From Azoarcus sp031556475 (lineage in GTDB: Bacteria; Pseudomonadota; Gammaproteobacteria; Burkholderiales; Rhodocyclaceae), in NCBI GenBank assembly GCA_031556475.1, contig JAVBSY010000050.1:1-12855 (forward strand): a stretch of DNA of 12,855 bases, given 5' to 3'. Made by a program: the position numbers and the translations under genes. Each line of letters begins with the position of its first letter. Positions within the stretch are counted from its first letter, which is position 1. The notes beneath the pieces were generated by a model. It saw only the letters and a list, made by a program, of their open reading frames with translations. It made no database searches and was not told the origin of the DNA. Shown here in pieces: positions 1 through 6,890 of the stretch.

Positions 1-579
1 AACCTGCCCGACCGCGATCTGGCTTACTTCGAGGAAGGCAGCGAGCATTTCGACGATTACGTCGAGGCCGTGGGCTGGGCGCAGGACTTTGCGCGGCGCA
101 ACCGCGCGGTGATGATGGAAAACGTGATCGCCGCCGCCCGCGCGGTGATCGCGCGTCCGTTCGAGGCCGGCGTGGAGGCGGTGAACTGCCATCACAACTA
201 CGTGCAGCGCGAGACGCATTTCGGCGAGGAGGTGCTGGTGACGCGCAAGGGCGCGGTGTCGGCGCGCAAGGGCGAGCTGGGCATCATTCCCGGTTCGATG
301 GGGGCGAAGAGCTACATCGTGCGCGGCCTCGGCAACGAGGAGGCGTTCTGTTCGTGCAGCCACGGCGCCGGCCGCGTGATGAGCCGCAACGAGGCCAAGC
401 GCCGCTTCACCGTGGAAGACCAGGTGCGCGCCACGGCCCATGTCGAATGCCGCAAGGATGCCGAGGTGATCGACGAGATCCCGATGGCGTACAAGGATAT
501 CGACGCGGTGATGCTCGCGCAGCGCGAGCTGGTCGAAGTGGCGCACACCTTGCGGCAGGTGGTGTGCGTGAAGGGGTAG
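1..579 (+). CDS. rtcB: RtcB family RNA-splicing ligase, C-terminal part (5' end outside window)
   Basis: RtcB joins RNA 2',3'-cyclic phosphate (or 3'-phosphate) ends to 5'-OH ends using GTP and Mn2+, in RNA repair or tRNA healing. The reading frame is open from base 1, so the gene starts before the window; 192 residues are visible. Near the start is LPDRDLAYFEEGSEHFDDY, typical of RtcB. The metal-site region CHHNYVQRETHFGE lies at window residues 63-76, then GIIPGSMGAKSYIVRG. The sequence SCSHGAGR holds the histidine (window residue 121) which in this family carries the GMP intermediate; the C-terminal MSRNEAKRRF motif follows. All catalytic features visible here are intact, so the protein is probably active. 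The stop is 5 nt before the HEAT-repeat gene, implying co-transcription. No archease, RtcA or PrfH gene is in the visible part; they could lie upstream. Confidence 0.95.
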   Translation, partial: NLPDRDLAYFEEGSEHFDDYVEAVGWAQDFARRNRAVMMENVIAAARAVIARPFEAGVEAVNCHHNYVQRETHFGEEVLVTRKGAVSARKGELGIIPGSMGAKSYIVRGLGNEEAFCSCSHGAGRVMSRNEAKRRFTVEDQVRATAHVECRKDAEVIDEIPMAYKDIDAVMLAQRELVEVAHTLRQVVCVKG

Positions 580-584
580 GCGCC

Positions 585-1982
585 ATGGCGTCGAAACTGC
601 TCTCGTGGCTCTCGCGCTGGCGGGCGGAGGCGGGTGAAGCGACGCCCGTGTCGGTGCCGGCCACCGAGGAATCGCTGATCGCCGCTTCGTGTTCGTGTGA
701 CGGATTCATCCGCAAAGCGGCGGTGCGCAAGCTGGCCCGTTTCGATTCGGCGGTTGCGCTGCAGGCGGTCATCGTGCGTCTGAACGACTGGGTGCCCCAG
801 GTGCGTGAGGCCGCCAGCGTGGCGTTGAAGGCGTTCTTGCGCGAAGCGTATCTGCCGGTGCTGCTCGATTGCCTCGAATCGATCCTTGCGCTCGAACGGA
901 AGACCCGCGCCGATCACCGCGAAAACCTGGAGGCGCTGACCGCCTTGCTGGCTTGGCCGGAAGCCAGGGCAAGGGTGGAAGACCGGTTTGCCGCAAGCGG
1001 CAGGCATGTCGCCCGCTTCTTGTTCGGGGTGCTCGCCAGGAACGTCGCGGGCAGCGGGGATCGTTTCCTCGCGTTGGCGGCCGGGCATCGGGACGTCGCG
1101 ATCCGGGTTCTTGCGGTATCGGCCCTGAGCCGCTTCGTCGACGACGATGCCGACAGGATGCTCGACGGGTTGATGCGCGATCCCCACGCCAAGGTGCGCG
1201 GCGAGGCGTTGCGGGAACTCTGGAAGCGGCCGCTGCCGCCGGAACGGCGGGCCTGCCTGATGCGTGCCGGTTTGCTCGATGCGTCGGAAAGCGTGCGGGC
1301 GCTTGCCGGTCTGCTGGCGGAGCGGGAGGGGCTGGATGTCGGCGGATTGCTGGCCGGCTGGATCGGTGACGAGTCTGTACGCGCCGGGTACGCGGCCGGC
1401 CTGTTGGGCCTGATCGGATCGCGTGGGTTCGGGGACGGTCTGCCGTATGTCCGTGAGTCCGCCGGGCATCCCCGCGCGGTGGTGCGGGCCGCGGCGCTGG
1501 CCGCCTGGGTCCGGCTGGACCGGGACGGCGCGGACGAAGCGGTAACCACGCTGCTCGGCGATTCGTCGAGCAGGGTTGCGCGGTTGGCGTGCCGCCTTGT
1601 GGCGCGTGGCGACGTCGTGTTGACGCGCGTGCAGTTCGAGGCGGCAATCGCGTCGTCGCTGGACCGGCGCATGTTTCGCCGCGCGGTCGAAACCGCTGCC
1701 TTGCTTTCGACCTGGGATCGGCTGGAGGTGCTGCTGCGCTGCCTGGAATGCGCGAATAGCCCCGACGAAATCCGCATGGTGGAAGCGGCACTGGAAACCT
1801 GGTCGAAGCGTTCGTCGGTTTACTGCGCCACTGCCGACGAGGCGACTGCGGCGAGAGTCCGCGAGCGCCTCGCGGGTGCGATGCGGCAAGAGCCGTCCTC
1901 CAAGACCCTCGGACGCTTGCGCGGGACGCTGGAGCAGGCCGCGCCGTGGGTCTTGTCCACCCCGGGAGATGGGCGCTGCTGA
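585..1982 (+). CDS. HEAT-repeat (PBS-lyase-like) protein co-transcribed with rtcB
   Basis: A 465-residue soluble protein made almost wholly of short amphipathic helical repeats of the HEAT/PBS-lyase type. Repeat-like units include DGFIRKAAVRKLARF (about 45-60), VPQVREAASVALKAFL (about 69-84), HRDVAIRVLAVSALSRF, DPHAKVRGEALRELWKR, SESVRALAGLLA, HPRAVVRAAALAAWVRL and SSRVARLACRLVARG, with the usual V-R-x-x-A spacing. There is no signal peptide, membrane segment or catalytic motif. The ATG at 585 is preceded by AAGGGG (571-576) at good spacing, overlapping the end of rtcB, so translation is probably coupled. Reading continues open upstream of 585, but that overlaps rtcB and is not needed. HEAT proteins are generally scaffolds; a role as partner or adaptor of the RNA ligase is inference from gene order only. 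Function unknown. Confidence 0.85.
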   Translation: MASKLLSWLSRWRAEAGEATPVSVPATEESLIAASCSCDGFIRKAAVRKLARFDSAVALQAVIVRLNDWVPQVREAASVALKAFLREAYLPVLLDCLESILALERKTRADHRENLEALTALLAWPEARARVEDRFAASGRHVARFLFGVLARNVAGSGDRFLALAAGHRDVAIRVLAVSALSRFVDDDADRMLDGLMRDPHAKVRGEALRELWKRPLPPERRACLMRAGLLDASESVRALAGLLAEREGLDVGGLLAGWIGDESVRAGYAAGLLGLIGSRGFGDGLPYVRESAGHPRAVVRAAALAAWVRLDRDGADEAVTTLLGDSSSRVARLACRLVARGDVVLTRVQFEAAIASSLDRRMFRRAVETAALLSTWDRLEVLLRCLECANSPDEIRMVEAALETWSKRSSVYCATADEATAARVRERLAGAMRQEPSSKTLGRLRGTLEQAAPWVLSTPGDGRC

Positions 1983-2016
1983 TCGCACGTTTGCAGTCCA
2001 GATTTTTGGATTGGTG

Positions 2017-2060
2017 TTGAATTTATTATATAAAATAATATAATATTTTTTAATATAATT
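2017..2060 (+). promoter_or_regulatory. Promoter and AT-rich operator of the sulfur operon
   Basis: A run of almost pure A/T (2020-2062) in GC-rich surroundings, just before the ArsR-type repressor gene. A sigma70-like promoter can be drawn: -35 TTGAAT (2017-2022), 16-bp spacer, -10 TATAAT (2039-2044). Over it lies an inverted repeat, ATTATAT (2025-2031) and ATATAAT (2038-2044), with ATATAAT again at 2053-2059, making a direct repeat with 15-bp period; TTATATAA (2026-2033) is itself a palindrome. BigR-type repressors are known to bind AT-rich palindromes overlapping their own promoter, so this is the likely autoregulatory operator. Exact boundaries are inferred. Confidence 0.65.
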
Positions 2061-2072
2061 TTGAGTGCCGAC

Positions 2073-2399
2073 ATGGCCAATATCCAGCTGACCCCGGCGC
2101 AGATGAAAGCCCAGGCGGAAAAAGCCGTGGCGCTGCTGAAGCTGCTGGGCAACGAAGACCGCTTGCTCTTGCTCTGCCAACTGGCCCGGGAGGAATACAA
2201 CGTCAGCCAGTTGGAAGAGGCGCTGGAAATTCACCAACCCACCCTGTCGCAACAACTGGGGGTATTGCGCCGCGCGGGGCTGGTCGCAACGCGCAAGGAA
2301 GGCAAGCAGGTCTATTACCGCCTGACCGATGAAGCGGCCATTGCCGTGATCAACACACTTTACAGACTGTACTGCGACGAACCGGGCGGGCAGCAATGA
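2073..2399 (+). CDS. ArsR/SmtB-family persulfide-responsive repressor (BigR/SqrR/YgaV type)
   Basis: A 108-residue winged-helix repressor. The core VSQLEEALEIHQPTLSQQLGVLRRAGLVATRKEGKQVYYRL (residues 44-84) is the ArsR helix-turn-helix and wing. Two cysteines, C35 in LLLLCQL and C101 in YRLYCDEP, are 66 residues apart. That equals the spacing of the reactive pair in BigR (C42/C108) and SqrR (C41/C107), which form a disulfide or polysulfide bridge in response to sulfide-derived persulfides and leave DNA. The metal-binding ELCVCDL signature of arsenic sensors is absent. ATG 2073 is chosen over an in-frame TTG at 2061 because GAG at 2063-2065 can serve it as a weak ribosome-binding site. The stop overlaps the next start by 4 nt. 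It probably represses the operon 2073-4963, itself included. Confidence 0.9.
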   Translation: MANIQLTPAQMKAQAEKAVALLKLLGNEDRLLLLCQLAREEYNVSQLEEALEIHQPTLSQQLGVLRRAGLVATRKEGKQVYYRLTDEAAIAVINTLYRLYCDEPGGQQ

Positions 2400-2824
2400 A
2401 CATCGACTGGGCTCACTTCACCTTTTGGCCGTCGCTGGCGGGCGGCATGCTGATCGGCCTGGCCGCGACCCTGCTGATTCTGCTGAACGGGCAGATCGCG
2501 GGCATCAGCGGCATCGTGGGCAGGTTGTTCGATGCCGGGCGGGGAGCGTGGCGCTGGGCGTTCGTCGCCGGGCTGCTGCTGTCGCCCTATCTGTACCGTC
2601 TTTTTTCTCCGTTGCCCGCCGTGCAGTTCGATATGCACGGGCTTGTCTATCCGGTTGCCGGATTCATGGTCGGCCTGGGTTCCCGCCTGGGATCGGGTTG
2701 CACAAGCGGGCATGGCGTGTGCGGTTTGTCGCGCCTGTCGAAACGGTCGCTGGTGGCGACGCTGGCTTTCATGGGAACGGGGTTCGCCACGGTATTCGTT
2801 GCCCGTCATCTGGTCGGAGGTTGA
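2396..2824 (+). CDS. YeeE/YedE-family membrane protein (sulfur-transport type, first half-protein)
   Basis: A 142-residue integral membrane protein with about four hydrophobic segments (roughly 12-31, 54-70, 83-97, 113-136). It carries the family signature GSGCTSGHGVCGLSRLSKRS, with cysteines C102 and C109. The YeeE/YedE family includes the thiosulfate importer TsuA, where conserved cysteines relay the substrate; half-length pairs such as this (PmpA/PmpB type) accompany BigR-like regulators. It starts inside the repressor's stop codon (4-nt overlap), so translation is coupled, and is followed by its partner after 1 nt. Likely role: moving a small sulfur species (thiosulfate or sulfide-derived) across the inner membrane together with the next protein. 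The substrate is not shown by the sequence. Confidence 0.88.
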   Translation: MNIDWAHFTFWPSLAGGMLIGLAATLLILLNGQIAGISGIVGRLFDAGRGAWRWAFVAGLLLSPYLYRLFSPLPAVQFDMHGLVYPVAGFMVGLGSRLGSGCTSGHGVCGLSRLSKRSLVATLAFMGTGFATVFVARHLVGG

Positions 2825-2825
2825 G

Positions 2826-3233
2826 ATGTCATTGCTTACCGCGGGTCTGGCCGGCGTGGTTTTCGGCATCGGTTTGCTCCTTTCCGGGATGGCGAATCCC
2901 GGCAAGGTGCTGGGTTTCCTTGATCTGGCCGGGCATTGGGACCCCTCTTTGGCAATGGTGATGGCTGGCGCCATCGCCGTTGGCGCCATCGGCTTTGCCA
3001 TCGCCAAACGCCGCGAGCATTCGTTGTTGAAGCTGCCGATTCAACTGCCGACAGCCTCCGCCGTCGATCGCAGGCTGGTCGTCGGCAGTGCGTTGTTCGG
3101 CATCGGTTGGGGCTTGGCGGGTATTTGTCCCGGTCCGGCGCTGGTAACGCTGGCAATGGGCATTCCACAGGCCATCGCTTTCGTTGTTGCGATGGTGGTC
3201 GGCATGCAGGTATTCCGCCTGATGCGGAAGTGA
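2826..3233 (+). CDS. YeeE/YedE-like membrane protein (DUF6691/PmpB type, second half-protein)
   Basis: A 135-residue membrane protein with four hydrophobic segments (about 5-20, 42-60, 84-100, 106-127). It has the two signatures of the second half of YedE-type pairs: GMANPGKVLGFLD (21-33) and GWGLAGICPGPALV (about 92-105), the latter with the single conserved cysteine C101. The ATG at 2826 is preceded by GGAGG (2817-2821) overlapping the stop of the partner gene, so expression is coupled. Together with the upstream 142-residue protein it probably makes a two-subunit version of the single-chain YeeE transporter. An in-frame open stretch upstream of 2826 lies within the partner gene and is not coding. 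Confidence 0.88.
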   Translation: MSLLTAGLAGVVFGIGLLLSGMANPGKVLGFLDLAGHWDPSLAMVMAGAIAVGAIGFAIAKRREHSLLKLPIQLPTASAVDRRLVVGSALFGIGWGLAGICPGPALVTLAMGIPQAIAFVVAMVVGMQVFRLMRK

Positions 3234-3262
3234 TTCGAAAAACAGAGAGAGGAAATACGCCA

Positions 3263-4963
3263 ATGATTCGGAAGCTGGTGATCGTGGGGGGCGTGGCCGG
3301 TGGCGCATCGGCCGCCGCGCGGGCAAGGCGGCTGAACGAGGCCGCCGAAATCGTGATGCTGGAGCGCGGTCCTTATGTGTCTTTCGCCAACTGCGGCCTT
3401 CCCTACCATATCGGCGGTGACATCGCGGAGCGCGACGCGCTGCTGCTGCATACGCCGGACTCTCTGCATGCCCGGTTCGGTATCGACGTGCGTACGCAGC
3501 ATGAAGCGACGAGCATCGATCGCGCCGCGAAAACGGTGACGGTGCGGGATCATCGAAACGGACGGGAATACGTGGAACATTACGATGCGCTGATCCTCGC
3601 CCCCGGCGCCGCGCCGATACGCCCCCCGCTGCCGGGGATCGACGATCCGCGCGTGCTGACCCTGCGCAACATCCCCGACATGGATCGCATGATGGCGGCG
3701 CTCGATTCCCGGGTTCGCCGGGTCAGCGTGGCAGGCGCCGGTTTCATCGGCCTGGAAATGGTCGAAGCGTTGCGGCACCGTGGCCTTGAAGTCGTGCTGG
3801 TGGAGCGCGACTCGCAGATACTGGCGCCGCTGGATGCGGAGATGACTGGCCCCCTGCTGGAGACGCTGCGAAAGCAGAAGGTGGAATTGCACATCGGCGA
3901 TGGTCTGGCGGCCATCGTGCCGGATCGGCGCCTGAAGTTGCTGCTGTCTTCCGGTGCCAGCGTCGAAACCGATCTGGTGGTACTGGCGATCGGCGTTCGC
4001 CCTGAAAGCGGGCTGGCCCGGGATGCCGGCCTGACGTTGGGCATTGGCGGTGCGATTGCCGTCGATGCGCAGCAGCGGACTTCCGACCCGGCCATCCATG
4101 CGGTGGGCGATGCCGTACAGGTCATGCACGTTGTCGATGGCCGCCCCACGGTCCTGCCTTTGGCCGGCCCGGCCAACCGCCAGGGGCGGATCGCGGCCGA
4201 CGCCATCTTCGGCCGGCAGGCGGCGTATCGGGGTTCGCAGGGAACGGCGATCTGCAAGCTGTTCGAGATGGCGGCGGGGGCCACCGGGCTGAACGAGCGT
4301 GCGCTCAAGGCCGCGAACATGCCCTACCGCAAGATCCATATCCACGCCAACGACCATGCCGGCTATTACCCGGGCGCGAAACAACTGAGCATCAAGCTGT
4401 TGTTCGCCGGGGATACGGGGCGCGTGCTCGGCGCGCAGGTCGTCGGCAGGAACGGCGTGGATAAACGGCTCGACGTATTGGCAACGGCCATACAGGCCCG
4501 GATGACCGTGGATGATCTGGCCGAAATGGAACTGAGCTATGCCCCTCCCTATGGGGCGGCCAAGGACCCGGTCAACATCGCCGGGATGGCGGCACAGAAT
4601 ATCGTTGCCGGGCTTTCCTCGCCGATCGAAGCGGAGGAACTGGACGCAGCGGTGGCTGCCGGAGCGATCCTGATCGACTTGCGCCAGCCCGAGGAACTGC
4701 GCCAGGGATTCATCCCCGGAGCGCTGAACCTGCCCCTGCCGCAACTGCGCACGCTGGCACAGTCGCAACTGCCGAAAGAGAAGCCGTTGATCGTTTACTG
4801 CCAGGTCGGCTTGCGCGGCCATATCGGGCAACGCTACCTGCAACAGCAGGGCTGGTCGGTGCGCAACCTGAACGGCGGGTTCCGCACCTGGAGGATGATG
4901 CAGACGGCGAAGCAGACGGGCAGGGACATCGCCTCGCCGAAATCCGTTCAGGCGGTCGCTTAG
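3263..4963 (+). CDS. CoA-disulfide reductase with C-terminal rhodanese domain (FAD/NAD(P)H persulfide reductase type)
   Basis: A 566-residue flavoprotein. At the N-terminus is the FAD-binding GGVAGGASAAARARR (9-23), then the redox cysteine C44 in SFANCGLPYHIGG, characteristic of the single-cysteine CoA-disulfide reductase/NADH oxidase/Npsr group. The NAD(P)H motif VAGAGFIG is at 156-163, the second FAD motif AVGDA at 280-284, and the dimerisation domain runs to about 445. A rhodanese domain follows (about 452-545) with active-site cysteine C513 in the loop CQVGLRGH. Fusions of this kind reduce CoA-persulfide or polysulfide, the rhodanese presenting sulfane sulfur to the reductase. The start has a strong ribosome-binding site (AGAGAGGAAA, 3244-3253), 29 nt after the transporter pair. 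Both catalytic cysteines are present. It is the last gene of the operon. Confidence 0.92.
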   Translation: MIRKLVIVGGVAGGASAAARARRLNEAAEIVMLERGPYVSFANCGLPYHIGGDIAERDALLLHTPDSLHARFGIDVRTQHEATSIDRAAKTVTVRDHRNGREYVEHYDALILAPGAAPIRPPLPGIDDPRVLTLRNIPDMDRMMAALDSRVRRVSVAGAGFIGLEMVEALRHRGLEVVLVERDSQILAPLDAEMTGPLLETLRKQKVELHIGDGLAAIVPDRRLKLLLSSGASVETDLVVLAIGVRPESGLARDAGLTLGIGGAIAVDAQQRTSDPAIHAVGDAVQVMHVVDGRPTVLPLAGPANRQGRIAADAIFGRQAAYRGSQGTAICKLFEMAAGATGLNERALKAANMPYRKIHIHANDHAGYYPGAKQLSIKLLFAGDTGRVLGAQVVGRNGVDKRLDVLATAIQARMTVDDLAEMELSYAPPYGAAKDPVNIAGMAAQNIVAGLSSPIEAEELDAAVAAGAILIDLRQPEELRQGFIPGALNLPLPQLRTLAQSQLPKEKPLIVYCQVGLRGHIGQRYLQQQGWSVRNLNGGFRTWRMMQTAKQTGRDIASPKSVQAVA

Positions 4964-4968
4964 GTCAT

Positions 4969-4998
4969 GCACCGGCTGCCGTGAGCAGGCGCCGGTGC
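4969..4998 (+). terminator. Hairpin after the sulfur operon (possible terminator)
   Basis: GCACCGGC (4969-4976) is the exact complement of GCCGGTGC (4991-4998), and an inner CTGC/GCAG pairing (4976-4979 with 4985-4988) can extend the helix. It begins 5 nt after the stop of the reductase gene. No T-tract follows, so it may only stabilise the 3' end or be a weak or factor-dependent terminator. Confidence 0.45.
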
Positions 4999-5006
4999 GT
5001 CGACGC

Positions 5007-5012
5007 TACAAT
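5007..5012 (+). promoter_or_regulatory. Possible -10 element upstream of the small exported protein gene
   Basis: TACAAT (5/6 match to TATAAT) lies 9 nt before the ATG at 5022, which would give a very short or absent leader. No clear -35 box is seen at the expected place, so this is only a suggestion that 5022-6058 is transcribed separately from the sulfur operon. Confidence 0.3.
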
Positions 5013-5021
5013 CCGCGAGCC

Positions 5022-5405
5022 ATGTTTCGCACGTACCGGAAAATCATCGCTTTGCTCGTGGGCGGCTGCCTGCTTCTGGCCGCCACGCTGAGTTCTGCGC
5101 AGGGTTTCGCGATGTTCCTGCCGGAAAACATGCCGGCCGCCGTGCCGGCCGCGGCAACGCACTGCCACGATGCGGCGGACGCGCAGACGCGAACAGCAAT
5201 GCACGATCACGGCTGCGACGAGCACGGCAAAAAACTTTGCCAGGGCGGTTCCGCCGCCTGCTGCCCCGGGTTTGCCGCTGCGCTGCCGGTGCGTTTTCCG
5301 CTGCCGGCCGTTGCCGAGACTTCGTTGTGGAATCCCCTGGAGCCCGTGCTGCACCTGAGCACGAGGGCGGCGGGGATCTTCAGACCCCCCAGCGTTTCTT
5401 CCTGA
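5022..5405 (+). CDS. Small exported Cys/His-rich protein, possibly metal-related (DUF2946/CopL-like)
   Basis: A 127-residue protein. Residues 1-30 form a signal peptide: basic FRTYRK, a hydrophobic stretch, then SSAQGFA with cleavage probable after A26 or A30. The mature part begins with a Cys/His cluster: THCHD (C48), MHDHGCDEH (C65), C73 and CC (80-81), with His at 47, 49, 61, 63 and 68. The C-terminal half is Cys-poor and ends FRPPSVSS, an ending often seen in small periplasmic proteins next to copper genes. I cannot assign it firmly; resemblance to DUF2946 or CopL-like proteins rests on size, signal and residue pattern. An in-frame GTG at 4995 would give a longer form, but the ATG sits at the start of a normal signal peptide. 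The next gene encodes a Met/His-tailed membrane protein, supporting a shared metal-related job. Confidence 0.65.
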   Translation: MFRTYRKIIALLVGGCLLLAATLSSAQGFAMFLPENMPAAVPAAATHCHDAADAQTRTAMHDHGCDEHGKKLCQGGSAACCPGFAAALPVRFPLPAVAETSLWNPLEPVLHLSTRAAGIFRPPSVSS

Positions 5406-5440
5406 CTCCCGATCGTTTTTTGCATTGAAACGGCGGTGGT

Positions 5441-5457
5441 CTTGCGCCCGGCGCAAG
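5441..5457. repeat. Palindrome between the two metal-related genes
   Basis: CTTGCGCC (5441-5448) and GGCGCAAG (5450-5457) are perfect complements around one base; as RNA it would form a 6-bp stem with a CCCGG loop. It lies in the 113-nt gap between the exported protein gene and the membrane protein gene, downstream of a T-run (5415-5420). It could be an operator or a small mRNA hairpin; nothing here decides between them. Confidence 0.4.
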
Positions 5458-5518
5458 GCTTCCGCACATCGAGTCGCGGGCGGGCGCCCAGTCCGCCCCG
5501 TTGAAGGAACGCTGCTAC

Positions 5519-6058
5519 ATGAACATGACGCACTACATGGAACTGCTGGCCGCCAACCAGCCGTGGAAGCTGATTATTTTCATGGCGATTCCGGTCGGTC
5601 TGGCCGAGACGGTGGTGATTACCGAGCTGTACATCCTGTTCACCCGCCGCCTCGACGGCTGGGTGCGCCGCATCAACCGCTGGGCGGGCATTGCCGTCGG
5701 CCTGTATTTCCTGGGCATCATCCTCTACCTATTGAAAACGGCGGTGCTGCCGATCACGGCCGCAGGCCAGTGGCGCACGGCGCTGGACGTGACGGCGGTG
5801 GCGACCTATCTGCTCGGCGGCATTCCGCTGTTGCTGGTGGCCTTGCAGGATCTGGGGCTGATCCACCGCCGCCAGACGGCGGAGCGAAGGCTTCGCTGGC
5901 ATGCCACATACGTTGCCGCATTCCTGATCCTGGGCCATGTGGCCATGATTTTCGGCATGGCCGATCCGGGGCTGCTGGGGTATCAGGGGCCAGCATCGCA
6001 CGGAATGCCCATGGAGCATTCGATGCCGATGGACCACGGCATGGCGATGGGCCATTGA
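5519..6058 (+). CDS. Four-helix inner-membrane protein with Met/His-rich C-terminal tail
   Basis: A 179-residue membrane protein with hydrophobic segments at about 18-40, 55-77, 87-110 and 125-147. The last 20 residues are HGMPMEHSMPMDHGMAMGH-like, with alternating Met and His as in copper-binding tails of CopA/CopB and related proteins. The N-terminus MNMTHYMELLAANQPWK and the AETVVITELYILFTRR stretch look like a conserved proteobacterial family of unknown function (possibly DUF6803; not certain). The ATG at 5519 is chosen because GAAGGA (5503-5508) precedes it; an in-frame TTG at 5501 is not needed. It lies 113 nt after the exported Cys/His-rich protein gene on the same strand and converges with cobB. 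A role in copper sensing, export or delivery is inferred from composition and context only. Confidence 0.75.
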   Translation: MNMTHYMELLAANQPWKLIIFMAIPVGLAETVVITELYILFTRRLDGWVRRINRWAGIAVGLYFLGIILYLLKTAVLPITAAGQWRTALDVTAVATYLLGGIPLLLVALQDLGLIHRRQTAERRLRWHATYVAAFLILGHVAMIFGMADPGLLGYQGPASHGMPMEHSMPMDHGMAMGH

Positions 6059-6131
6059 TGGGCGACGCTCGATAGGGAATGTGCCTGGAGCGGGGGGTTG
6101 GTGGCGGAGTCCGGTGGCGTGCCGATGCGGT

Positions 6132-6890
6132 TCAGTCGTCCGCCGAGAGCAGGCGCGGCAGCCAGCTTCCCGCTGGGCCGTGCAGGTTGAAATGGGCGAG
6201 TGTGTCCAGTGCGGTTGCGTGGGGATTGACTTGAATCACCGTTGCACCGCGCTGGGCCACACGTACCGGCAACTCGGCGGCGGGATAAACCAGCGCCGAC
6301 GTGCCGGCGACGATCAGTGCATCACAGTCGTCGGTCGCCTTCATCGCTTCCGCCCACGCCGCTCCCGGCAGGCTTTCGCCGAACCAGACGACGCCGGGCC
6401 GTAACATGCCGTCGCAATGCGCGCAGCGCGGCGGCGGCAGGCGGCGCCCGCCTTCCGGCTCCTGCGGCCGTGCCACGGCGAAGTCTCCGGCACGGTGGCA
6501 GGCGACGCAACGCGGCTCGAACAGGCTGCCGTGCAGGTGGATGGCGGCGGGGGTGCCGGCGCGTTCGTGCAGGTCGTCCACGTTCTGCGTCACCACGGTG
6601 ACGTCGCCGTGGCGACAGGCGAAATCGGCGATGGCGTGATGGCCGGCGTTGGGCTCGGCCGTCAGCACCTTCGCCCGCCGCCACTCGTACCAGCCCCAGA
6701 TCAGTTCGGGATCGCGGGCGAAGGCTTCGGGCGTGGCCAGCGCCTCGGCCGAAAAGCGCGCCCACAGGCCGGTCATTGCATCGCGGAAAGTGGGAATGCC
6801 GCTTTCGGCGGAGGTGCCGGCGCCGGTGAAAATGACTATTTTTCGCGCCTTGCGCAGCGCTGCGCGCGCGGTGGAAAGCGTTTCCTGCAT
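6132..6890 (-). CDS. cobB: NAD-dependent protein deacylase, sirtuin family (CobB-like)
   Basis: A 252-residue sirtuin which removes acyl groups from protein lysines, using NAD+ and giving nicotinamide and O-acyl-ADP-ribose. Visible motifs: NAD-binding GAGTSAESGIPTFRD (23-37), TQNVDDLH (101-108), catalytic H120 in HLHGSLF, four zinc-binding cysteines (C128-x2-C131 and C156-x2-C159), RPGVVWFGE, and GTSALVYPAAELP. Y68 and R71 in WYEWRR form the Y-x-x-R pair that binds the carboxylate of succinyl- or malonyl-lysine in SIRT5-like enzymes, so desuccinylase activity is plausible besides deacetylation. I use the ATG ending at 6890, which has GGGA 8 nt upstream; an in-frame ATG at 6924-6926 adds 12 residues but has no visible ribosome-binding site. 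The gene converges with the Met/His-tailed membrane protein gene. Confidence 0.93.
   Translation of the reverse strand: MQETLSTARAALRKARKIVIFTGAGTSAESGIPTFRDAMTGLWARFSAEALATPEAFARDPELIWGWYEWRRAKVLTAEPNAGHHAIADFACRHGDVTVVTQNVDDLHERAGTPAAIHLHGSLFEPRCVACHRAGDFAVARPQEPEGGRRLPPPRCAHCDGMLRPGVVWFGESLPGAAWAEAMKATDDCDALIVAGTSALVYPAAELPVRVAQRGATVIQVNPHATALDTLAHFNLHGPAGSWLPRLLSADD

Noticed and set aside
312..2396. Long minus-strand open frame covering the HEAT and repressor genes
   Set aside because: It is antisense to well-supported genes (rtcB end, HEAT repeats, ArsR repressor), crosses the AT-rich promoter, and its translation is low-complexity Arg/Gln/Pro with no family resemblance.
3041..4972. Minus-strand open frame antisense to the CoA-disulfide reductase gene
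   Set aside because: High G+C at third codon positions of the real gene leaves the opposite strand stop-free; the translation has no recognisable domain.
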